Part shown: piece by piece, positions 1-5,139 of the stretch
Layout: each line of letters opens with the position of its first letter
Numbering within the stretch: the stretch's first letter is position 1
Assembly (NCBI GenBank): GCA_023432995.1
Contig: JAEZES010000088.1
Span: 1-10,899 of the forward strand
Source of the DNA: Pseudomonadota bacterium
Lineage (GTDB): Bacteria > Pseudomonadota > Alphaproteobacteria > Sphingomonadales > Sphingomonadaceae
Direction: 5' to 3'
DNA: 10,899 nt
Notes under the pieces: generated by a model
Told to the model about the DNA's origin: nothing
The model's database searches: none
The model's input: only the letters and a program-made list of their open reading frames with translations
Translations under genes and position numbers: made by a program

Positions 1-905
1 ACCCCGACCTGCGCGGGTTCTGGCCGGTCGACTATCTCGCCGCGACGCCGCGCGAGCGGCCGCCCGAGGTGGGCACGCGGACCGAGTGGACCGAGGCCGA
101 GTACCGCGAGCGGTTCGGCCAGGCCGAGCAGCGCGCCGGCCTCGAAGCGGCGCAGGACCGGCTCGGCATCCTCGGCATGGGCCACTGGCGCGAGGACGGC
201 ATGCCGCTGTGGCAGACCTCGATGATCACCCAGCCGGCCAACGGCCGCTACCCGGCACTGACCGAGGAGGGCCGCCGGGCCGCCGCCGGGGTCAAGAACT
301 CGTGGAACACCGAGGTGTTCGACAAGATCACCGACTTCGGCATCTGGGACCGCTGCCTGAGCCGCGGCATGCCCGGCTCGATGCTGACCGGCGCCTACAA
401 CATGGGCCTGCGGGTCATGCAGGCGCCCGAGCTGGTGGTGATCGCGATCGAGATGGTCCACGAGACGCGCAAGATCTACCTCGACGGGCGCCCGGCGCCG
501 CCGCCCGAAGTGACCGAATATCTCGGCTACTCGCGCGGGCACTGGGAGGGGAACACGCTGGTGGTCGAGACGACCAACTTCACCCCCGGGTTCAGCAACG
601 GCCCGTCGCCCAACAGCGCGCAGATGAAGGTGACCGAGCGGATCACGCCGGTCGGTCCCGACCAGATGCGCTACGAGGCGTGGATCGAGGATCCGGTCAT
701 GCTGGCCGAACCCTACAAGATCGACATCCCGTGGCAGCGCAACCCGAACTACGAATTCTACGAATACGCGTGCCACGAAGGCAACGTGCAGATCCGCGGC
801 TACATCACCGCCACCAGCCCGCGCTTCCGCAAGCTGCGCGAGGAGCAGTGGGCCAAGCAGGGCGAGCTGCCCTCGCCCGAAGCCGGACCCGGCGGCGCTC
901 CGTAG
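1..905 (+). CDS. uncharacterised protein, HWEG/YEYACHEGN family, 5'-truncated
   Basis: The reading frame is open from base 3 and enters from outside the window, so the true start is missing; an internal GTG at 69 should not be taken as the start. About 300 residues are visible, ending at TAG 903-905. Recognisable motifs are a near-N-terminal GFWPVDYL stretch, then GYSRGHWEGNTLVVETTNF, a V/T-E-R-I-T strand, and YEYACHEGN near the C-terminus. I know this motif set from a large, functionally unassigned family, common as secreted paralogues in Acidobacteria and sphingomonads and often found near TonB receptors and oxidoreductases. No catalytic residues can be named. A signal peptide would be expected but would lie upstream of the window. 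The tail is Pro/Gly/Ala-rich and probably disordered. The gene is followed within 10 nt by a palindromic element that may end its transcript. Reality of the gene is secure; function is unknown. Confidence 0.85.
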   Translation, partial: PDLRGFWPVDYLAATPRERPPEVGTRTEWTEAEYRERFGQAEQRAGLEAAQDRLGILGMGHWREDGMPLWQTSMITQPANGRYPALTEEGRRAAAGVKNSWNTEVFDKITDFGIWDRCLSRGMPGSMLTGAYNMGLRVMQAPELVVIAIEMVHETRKIYLDGRPAPPPEVTEYLGYSRGHWEGNTLVVETTNFTPGFSNGPSPNSAQMKVTERITPVGPDQMRYEAWIEDPVMLAEPYKIDIPWQRNPNYEFYEYACHEGNVQIRGYITATSPRFRKLREEQWAKQGELPSPEAGPGGAP

Positions 906-911
906 CGAACG

Positions 912-1037
912 ATCCTCCCCGGGATGGCCCGGGGAGGGGCACCCGAAGGGTGGTGGAGGGGTAGCGCGGTGCCGAAAAACCCCTCCGTCACGCGCCTGCG
1001 GCGCGCGCCACCTCGCCGAGACGAGCGCGGGGAGGAT
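912..1037. repeat. nested-palindrome intergenic repeat element (about 126 bp)
   Basis: The outer ends are a perfect 9-bp inverted repeat, ATCCTCCCC (912-920) against GGGGAGGAT (1029-1037). Inside lie several further perfect or near-perfect hairpins: CCTCCCCGGG/CCCGGGGAGG (914-923/928-937, loop ATGG), CACCC/GGGTG (940-944/948-952, loop GAA), GGAGGGGT/ACCCCTCC (955-962/979-986) and CGCGCC/GGCGCG (991-996/1000-1005, loop TGC). The pattern matches the GGGGAGG-ended mosaic repeats I recall from sphingomonad and related alphaproteobacterial intergenic regions; that assignment is from memory. The element carries no gene. It fills the space between the truncated gene and the DoxX-like gene, and its right edge abuts the ribosome binding site of the latter. 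Confidence 0.7.
914..937 (+). terminator. possible terminator hairpin (left arm of the repeat)
   Basis: A perfect 10-bp GC-rich stem with a 4-nt loop (ATGG) starts 9 nt after the stop codon of the upstream gene. No T-tract follows, so it is not a canonical intrinsic terminator. It may still stop or stabilise the 3' end of that transcript. Confidence 0.35.
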
Positions 1038-1054
1038 TGAGGAGGGGCCGTCCG

Positions 1055-1498
1055 ATGTTCCGTTACCTCTATCACGCCAGCCGGCTGGTGTTCGGCGGCT
1101 GGTGGCTGTTCTCGGGCCTGATGCACTTCCTGTGGCCCGAGCTGCAGCCGCTCGGCGACGAGCCCGCCTCGATCGCCTTCACCCGGGCGCTGATAGCCAG
1201 CGGGCTGTTCGACTGGATCAAGGCGATCGAGATCGCGCTCGGCGTGACGATGCTGCTCAACCGGGCCATGCCGCTGACGGTGATCGCGCTGGTGCCGCTC
1301 AACGTGGTGATCGTGTACTGGAACTTCGCGCTCGACGAAGGCGCGGTCGAGTGGACCTTCGGCGCGCTCAGCATCGCGTTCAACGCGCTGCTGGCGTGGC
1401 CCTGGCGGCACTATTTCTTCCCGCTGCTGGTGTGGCGCGGCGAGCCCGATTATGCCGTCCGCGCCAGCACCGGGATCAGCGCGGCAAGGCCGCGATAA
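1055..1498 (+). CDS. DoxX-like small four-helix membrane protein
   Basis: The protein has 147 aa if it starts at ATG 1055. That start is preceded by GAGGAGGGG (1039-1047) at good spacing, so I prefer it to the in-frame TTG at 1037, which overlaps the Shine-Dalgarno region. Four hydrophobic segments are visible at roughly residues 9-26, 52-69, 73-92 and 102-126. The first ends in W-L-F-S-G-L-M-H-F, typical of DoxX/DoxD-like membrane proteins, and charged or polar patches (DWIKAIE) lie at the membrane edge. DoxX-family proteins are inner-membrane proteins linked to quinone or redox processes, but the role of this short type is not established. The gene stands alone on the plus strand behind the repeat element. 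Its last 23 nt overlap the 3' end of the convergent hydrolase gene. Confidence 0.8.
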   Translation: MFRYLYHASRLVFGGWWLFSGLMHFLWPELQPLGDEPASIAFTRALIASGLFDWIKAIEIALGVTMLLNRAMPLTVIALVPLNVVIVYWNFALDEGAVEWTFGALSIAFNALLAWPWRHYFFPLLVWRGEPDYAVRASTGISAARPR

Positions 1499-2135
1499 GC
1501 GCCGCCTGTTCGGCCAGCGCCGCGTAGTTGCGACCGCGCACCGGCGGCTGGTTGAGCGGCTCGACCGCGGCGTGGAGCTGGCGCAGCAGGAACTGCCCGA
1601 ACGGCCAGTCGCGCAGGCCGGACTCGGCGTTGATGTGGCCGAGCCAGCCGGCATCGACGAACCGGCTCTTCCAGATCCGCGCCAGCCGCCGGGCGCGCCC
1701 GAAGGCGATCCACGGATCGTCCCGGCTCGCGGCGAGGATCGAGGGGAACGGCAGCGGGCGGGGGATCACCGGCGCGAAGCGGGCGAGGCGGGCGTCGACC
1801 CCGCCCTGCTCGACCTCGGGCGGCGCGACCAGCAGCGCCGCCTTGACCGGGCCGTCGGCGGCGGGCCGCTCGTACTCGGCCCACCACGAGACGACGTGGC
1901 AGGCGAGGCTGTGCGCGACCACGATCACCGGGCGCCCGGCGCGGTGGATCGCGAGGTTGAGCCGGTTGACCCAGGTGTTGCGGTGCGGGTCGTCCCACGA
2001 GCCGAGCTCGACCCGCTCGGCGAGCGGCAGCGCGCGCTGCCACAGGGTCTGCCAGTGATCGGGCCCGCTGCCGTGAAGGCCGGGCACGATCAGCACCAGC
2101 GGTGCGCCGTCCGGCGAAGGGGTGTGAGTTCGCAT
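1476..2135 (-). CDS. RBBP9/YdeN-type alpha/beta serine hydrolase
   Basis: The protein has 219 aa. The N-terminal LVLIVPGLHGSGPDHWQ (about 13-29) is the first strand and oxyanion turn of the RBBP9/YdeN (Ser_hydrolase) family. The nucleophile is Ser76 in AHSLAC, the acid is one of the two Asp in SRDDPW (139/140), and the base is His167 in GHINAESG, so the whole triad is present in the expected order. No signal peptide is seen, so it should be cytoplasmic. The natural substrate is unknown, as for most of the family; esterase activity on small acyl substrates is the usual finding. GAGGA, overlapping the stop codon of the small gene upstream, serves as ribosome binding site, and only 10 nt separate the two genes, which argues for translational coupling. 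The 3' end overlaps the convergent DoxX-like gene. Confidence 0.9.
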   Translation of the reverse strand: MRTHTPSPDGAPLVLIVPGLHGSGPDHWQTLWQRALPLAERVELGSWDDPHRNTWVNRLNLAIHRAGRPVIVVAHSLACHVVSWWAEYERPAADGPVKAALLVAPPEVEQGGVDARLARFAPVIPRPLPFPSILAASRDDPWIAFGRARRLARIWKSRFVDAGWLGHINAESGLRDWPFGQFLLRQLHAAVEPLNQPPVRGRNYAALAEQAALIAALPR

Positions 2136-2145
2136 GTCCGGGTCC

Positions 2146-2295
2146 TCAGAGGCCGAGGCGCTGCCAGAAGTCCGCCGCGGCGAGACGCTGCGACAGGTCG
2201 AGCCCGTCGGGGTAACCGGCCCACGAGGGGTGCGTCAGCGGGACATGGCTCGGCCGGGCAAGCCGGCGGCGGGTGTAATGATTGCGGTAGGGCAT
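2146..2295 (-). CDS. 49-aa small protein of unknown function, first gene of the hydrolase unit
   Basis: Starting at ATG 2295 the protein is 49 aa; the longer open frame to 2382 has no good start signal. An AGGAG sits 7 nt before this ATG, the best Shine-Dalgarno match in this part of the window. The N-terminal third is strongly basic (RNHYTRRRLARPSH). The rest is Trp/Pro/Gly-containing with an amphipathic end (LAAADFWQRLGL). No hydrophobic helix, Cys pair or known domain is visible. It ends 10 nt before the hydrolase ATG, and its TGA lies within the hydrolase ribosome binding site. I do not recognise it. It could be a real small partner protein, a leader peptide controlling hydrolase translation, or less likely a remnant of a larger gene. 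Confidence 0.6.
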   Translation of the reverse strand: MPYRNHYTRRRLARPSHVPLTHPSWAGYPDGLDLSQRLAAADFWQRLGL

Positions 2296-2420
2296 GCGTA
2301 TTCTCCTGTTAGGGAGCACGAGCCCGCGTGGTCGCGTCGGTTCGTGCGCTTTAGCCGTTGGTGACGCGGAGCAAGCTGACATCCATCAAAAGCCGCGGCC
2401 TGCTGCGGGCAGGCATCCGT

Positions 2421-2449
2421 TATCTCAACTATTTTACTTGAGAAGGCAA
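2421..2449 (-). promoter_or_regulatory. candidate promoter with operator-like inverted repeat
   Basis: A perfect 6-bp inverted repeat, TCTCAA (2423-2428) and TTGAGA (2438-2443) with a 9-nt AT-rich spacer, lies in a non-coding stretch about 130 nt upstream of the small gene. Read on the minus strand it falls between a possible -35 (TTGCCT, 2449-2444) and a poor -10 match around 2427-2421. This is where a repressor of the MarR or GntR type could bind. The promoter assignment is weak; the inverted repeat itself is exact. Confidence 0.4.
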
Positions 2450-2484
2450 TCGAGACTCGCTTAACCGTGCCCAAGCAAAGCTAA

Positions 2485-2510
2485 GCCGCCCACCGCAAGC
2501 GGCGGGCGGC
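2485..2510 (-). terminator. possible terminator of the DUF1097 gene
   Basis: GCCGCCCACCGC (2485-2496) pairs with GCGGCGGGCGGC (2499-2510) with one mismatch, giving a long GC stem with a tight loop. On the minus strand it is followed by TTAGCTTTGCTT, a loosely T-rich run. It sits 42 nt after the DUF1097 stop codon and before the candidate promoter of the hydrolase unit, so it would separate the two transcription units. Confidence 0.45.
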
Positions 2511-2551
2511 CCAGCGAAGCAGGCGGAACCCCGGGGGGTCCGCGAGCCGGT

Positions 2552-3055
2552 TCAGGCGGCGGGCGGTGCCTTCTTGGTCAGCACGTCGGCCAGCTTTTCG
2601 GAAACGATGCCGAACACCGCGCCGATGATGATCGAGGCGACGGTCGGCAGGATCGCTTCCTGCGGGGCCATGTTGGCCAGGAGGATCGGCCCGGCGATCG
2701 ATGCGAAGCCGTAGACGCTGGCCGGGATCGTCGCCAGCGGCGGGACTTTGCTGGCGAGGCAGATCACGAACGCGCCGAGGCCGACCGCGATCGGGGCGGC
2801 GAAGTCGCCGGCTCCGGCGAGCGGCCCGCTGGCGAGCATCACCGCGACCATTCCGACGAGCGCGCCGAAGCTCATGCCGACGATCGCCGTCGTCAGGCCC
2901 TTGACCCCGGCGCCCGAATGGAAGTGGGCGCCCCAGGCGATGAACGAGATCCACACCAGCCCGGGCAGGGCGGCGGCGAGCGGCACGACAAACAACCAGG
3001 TATCGAGGACGGCGAGCAGGCCGACCGAAACGGCAAGCGCAAGATATCCAGACAT
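2552..3055 (-). CDS. DUF1097 (YcdZ-like) inner-membrane protein
   Basis: The protein has 167 aa from ATG 3055, which is preceded by GGGGGAG at 7-nt spacing; the open frame running upstream to 3370 reads into the intergenic region and lacks such a signal. Hydrophobic segments cover roughly residues 5-28, 30-46, 54-76, 85-102, 105-128 and 134-152. The WISFIAWGAHFHSG segment and the overall small Gly/Ala-rich multi-helix layout are those of DUF1097 (E. coli YcdZ). The charged KKAPPAA tail should be cytoplasmic. The function of the family is unknown; some kind of transport or membrane role is only a guess. It is transcribed away from the NTF2-like gene across a shared 200-bp region and is followed by a hairpin. 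Confidence 0.8.
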   Translation of the reverse strand: MSGYLALAVSVGLLAVLDTWLFVVPLAAALPGLVWISFIAWGAHFHSGAGVKGLTTAIVGMSFGALVGMVAVMLASGPLAGAGDFAAPIAVGLGAFVICLASKVPPLATIPASVYGFASIAGPILLANMAPQEAILPTVASIIIGAVFGIVSEKLADVLTKKAPPAA

Positions 3056-3255
3056 CGTGAAACTCCCCCAAGCGTTATCGTTTTCGTTCGATGGCGGCCC
3101 GGCTGCTCCGTCCGCTGCGGAAAAAGCTAACCGGGTCGGCGCGCGGCGTCCAGCGGGCCCCGGCGCACCATCCACGCTTCGTCGCACGTCGCGGCTTGCG
3201 GCGCGCAGCGGCCGGCGGCACTCTCCGCGCAAAGCCGACGAGGGAGGAGAGGGCG
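3056..3255. promoter_or_regulatory. divergent intergenic region between DUF1097 and NTF2-like genes
   Basis: This 200-bp stretch must hold the start signals of both diverging genes. The two Shine-Dalgarno sequences are clear (GGGGGAG on the minus strand next to 3055; AGGGAGGAGAG at 3241-3251 on the plus strand). I see no convincing -35/-10 pair and no strong operator-like repeat. Confidence 0.4.
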
Positions 3256-3840
3256 ATGGTGCGCAACTGGGTGGCCGGGCTGGCGGTACTGGGCGGAGTG
3301 GCGGCGGGCGCGCTTGTCGGACCGCACGTGCCCGGGCTCGCGGCAAGCGGCACGCAAGCGGGCGCGGCACTGGCCGACCGCATCGCGATCGAGGACATGG
3401 TGACGCGCTACTACGGCAACTTCGGCCGGCAGGACGCCGCCGAGGACTTCGGCGCGTTCTATACCGACGACGCGGTGTTCGACGTCAACGGCATCGTCTC
3501 GACCGGGCGCGAGGCGATCGAGGCGTTCTACGCCGAAAGCGCCGAGGAACCCGACGCCCCGGCGGCGCAGGGCACGTTCCACATGATCATCAGCAACCCG
3601 GTGATCGATGTCGACGGCGATACCGCCACGGCCCAGTTCTACTGGACCGGGGTGATCAACAGCGGGATCCAGCAGCCGCCGCAGCTGCTCGAGCAGGGCC
3701 GCGAATACGACCTGCTCGTGCGGCAGGACGGCCAGTGGCGGATCAAGAAGCGGGTGGTGATCGCCGACAGCGGCCTGCCCGACCGGTACATGGCGACCTA
3801 CCAGCCGCGGCTCGACTACCGGATCGAGACCGGGGACTAG
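3256..3840 (+). CDS. exported or membrane-anchored NTF2/SnoaL-like protein
   Basis: The protein has 194 aa from ATG 3256, 6 nt after AGGAG; the frame is open further upstream (to 3091) but without a start signal. Residues 4-22 form one hydrophobic segment (WVAGLAVLGGVAAGALVG) with a basic residue before it, so the protein is either secreted or held at the inner membrane. Residues about 40-190 are an NTF2-like alpha+beta cone: ADRIAIEDMVTRYYGNFGRQD is the first helix with the DxxAI(E/R)D start common in SnoaL_4 members, then AFYTDDAVFDVNG, GREAIEAFY, FHMIISNPVIDVDGDTATAQFYW and the strand QWRIKKRVVI. SnoaL_4 includes scytalone dehydratase-like and dioxygenase beta-like proteins. His109 and Asp72 could line the pocket but cannot be assigned. 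The export signal is unusual for this fold. The substrate is unknown. Confidence 0.8.
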   Translation: MVRNWVAGLAVLGGVAAGALVGPHVPGLAASGTQAGAALADRIAIEDMVTRYYGNFGRQDAAEDFGAFYTDDAVFDVNGIVSTGREAIEAFYAESAEEPDAPAAQGTFHMIISNPVIDVDGDTATAQFYWTGVINSGIQQPPQLLEQGREYDLLVRQDGQWRIKKRVVIADSGLPDRYMATYQPRLDYRIETGD

Positions 3841-3925
3841 CACGCCCGCTTTCGCACGACCGATTCCGGCATGGGGTCCTCAACTCGAGACCGCGACCTC
3901 GGACAGCTCACCCGGGTCGATTGAA

Positions 3926-3955
3926 CTTGTTAACGTTAACTTAACAAGCTAAGTT
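3926..3955 (+). promoter_or_regulatory. CtrA box within inverted repeat, candidate promoter of the PEP-CTERM gene
   Basis: TTAA (3930-3933), seven bases, then TTAAC (3941-3945) matches the full alphaproteobacterial CtrA site TTAA-N7-TTAA. The site is nested in a perfect 8-bp inverted repeat, CTTGTTAA (3926-3933) and TTAACAAG (3941-3948), and GTTAAC occurs twice in tandem (3929-3940). A plausible -35 (TTGTTA, 3927-3932) and -10 (TAAGTT, 3950-3955) with a 17-nt spacer overlap it, which would place the start about 40 nt before the PEP-CTERM ATG. The motif is exact; CtrA control is inference. Confidence 0.55.
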
Positions 3956-4004
3956 CGCCGCCATTGGAAGACTGCCGACTCACGATTACGGGGGAGAAAC
4001 CGCC

Positions 4005-4958
4005 ATGAGAAAATTCGTCGTATTTGCGGCGTCGGTTGCATTGGCTCAGCCAGCTTTTGCGGCCCCTTACAGCGTCTTATGGTGGGATTCGACGCCCGAA
4101 TACGGGGGCCAGGCGACGGATGCCTTTCGGCAGGAAATGTCCGATTCGCTGACTGCCTATGCCGGCGGTACGGTATTCACTTCGACCTACTTCAGCAGCG
4201 AGACGCCTGGATCGCTCGCGGCGCATCTGGCCTCGAACATGTATGACGTGATCGTGTTCGATGCGACCAGCCAGTTCGCTAAGTTCGATGCGGCGGACTT
4301 AGCGGCCGTCCAGGCGATGTACGGCGGCGGCAAGAACAACCTGCTGCTCGACGGCACCCTGTACATCCGCAGCATCGCTTACGATGCCGGCAGCGACTAT
4401 CCCGGAATCAACGGGTCTTCGGCAGCGCTGACCATCAACGAGGTGTTTTCGCTGGCGAAGCGCGGCGGCGGCTTCATGATCGGCACCGATCACAACTGTT
4501 GCCAGGTGGACGCCAACCAGATTCTCAACGCCCTCATTCCCCTCGCCTCGTTCAGCGGGGTCACCTATCCGTCGACGGATGGCGTGTGGAACGGCACCGA
4601 GTTGCTGGCGGGGCCTTCGCCGGTCGCGTCTGCCGACATATTTGCGCATTGGGATTCAATCCCAACTCAGGCAATCGCTCCAACTGGCGCGTTCGTCGAT
4701 TTCCTCGGCAACGCGGTCAACCTGTACAGCCAGGTCGACGTCGCCGACGATCCGGGCGGCGGGCCGAAGTACTCCTACATTTCAACCAGCTTCAACGTCA
4801 GTGGCGGCGAGGTGATCATCACCGATCCCAATCCCCCGGACCCGAACAACGGCGCGGTTCCGGAACCGGCAACCTGGGCCTTCATGATCCTCGGCTTTGG
4901 CGCAATCGCCGGGTCGATGCGGCGCCGCAAGGCCACGCTCAAGCTCAGCTACGCCTGA
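4005..4958 (+). CDS. PEPxxWA-CTERM exported protein with possible GATase1-like ectodomain
   Basis: The protein has 317 aa from ATG 4005, after GGGGGAG (3990-3996). Residues 1-19 are a Sec signal peptide with likely cleavage after AFA. The C-terminus is the PEP-CTERM sorting signal of sphingomonads: PEPATWA at 286-292, a hydrophobic helix to about 307, then RRRK and a short tail. Such proteins are normally processed by an EpsH/XrtA-type exosortase and reach the surface or biofilm matrix. The ectodomain (20-280) has strand-turn patterns (YSVLWWDSTPEYGG, MYDVIVFDATSQF, GGGFMIGTDHNCCQVD) that resemble ThuA/class-I glutamine amidotransferase-like folds, but no catalytic set can be assigned. The adjacent Cys pair in DHNCC is notable. 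Codon use is visibly more AT-rich than in neighbouring genes (TTT, CTT, GCA, TTA), suggesting recent acquisition or a distinct expression class. The probable promoter carries a CtrA box. Confidence 0.85.
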   Translation: MRKFVVFAASVALAQPAFAAPYSVLWWDSTPEYGGQATDAFRQEMSDSLTAYAGGTVFTSTYFSSETPGSLAAHLASNMYDVIVFDATSQFAKFDAADLAAVQAMYGGGKNNLLLDGTLYIRSIAYDAGSDYPGINGSSAALTINEVFSLAKRGGGFMIGTDHNCCQVDANQILNALIPLASFSGVTYPSTDGVWNGTELLAGPSPVASADIFAHWDSIPTQAIAPTGAFVDFLGNAVNLYSQVDVADDPGGGPKYSYISTSFNVSGGEVIITDPNPPDPNNGAVPEPATWAFMILGFGAIAGSMRRRKATLKLSYA

Positions 4959-4970
4959 TCGCTGATCGAT

Positions 4971-5006
4971 GCGGAACGTCCCGGCCTCGGCGCTGCGACG
5001 TTCCGC
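4971..5006. terminator. hairpin between convergent PEP-CTERM and G8 genes
   Basis: GCGGAACGTC (4971-4980) and GACGTTCCGC (4997-5006) form a perfect 10-bp inverted repeat with a 16-nt GC-rich loop. It begins 12 nt after the PEP-CTERM stop and lies downstream of the G8 gene on the other strand. No T-tract follows on either strand, so it is a non-canonical candidate for a bidirectional terminator or 3'-end stabiliser. Confidence 0.45.
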
Positions 5007-5139
5007 TCAAGCGGACCGTCGCGCCCCCTAGCGCCACAGCATGACGGCCAGCCGCGGGTGACCACCACACCGACGGTGCGGACAGCGGGCGGCATCGAAT
5101 GGCCCGGCGATCGAGCCAGTCGTGACCGCCCGGCCGGAG

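Noticed and set aside
800..1654. 284-aa minus-strand frame over the repeat element and the DoxX-like gene
   Set aside because: It includes the palindromic non-coding element and is low-complexity. The opposite strand has a clear membrane protein with a ribosome binding site.
2235..2474. 79-aa minus-strand frame upstream of the small gene
   Set aside because: It covers the candidate promoter region, has no Shine-Dalgarno, and overlaps the better supported 49-aa gene in another frame.
3056..3370. N-terminal extension of the DUF1097 frame by about 105 residues
   Set aside because: The extension is Arg/Pro/Ala-rich, overlaps the NTF2-like coding region on the other strand and has no ribosome binding site. 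ATG 3055 has an ideal one and starts directly at the first membrane helix.
2748..3944. 398-aa plus-strand frame across DUF1097, the divergent region and the NTF2-like gene
   Set aside because: It crosses two well-supported genes in other frames and has an Arg/Gly-rich shadow composition with no start signal.
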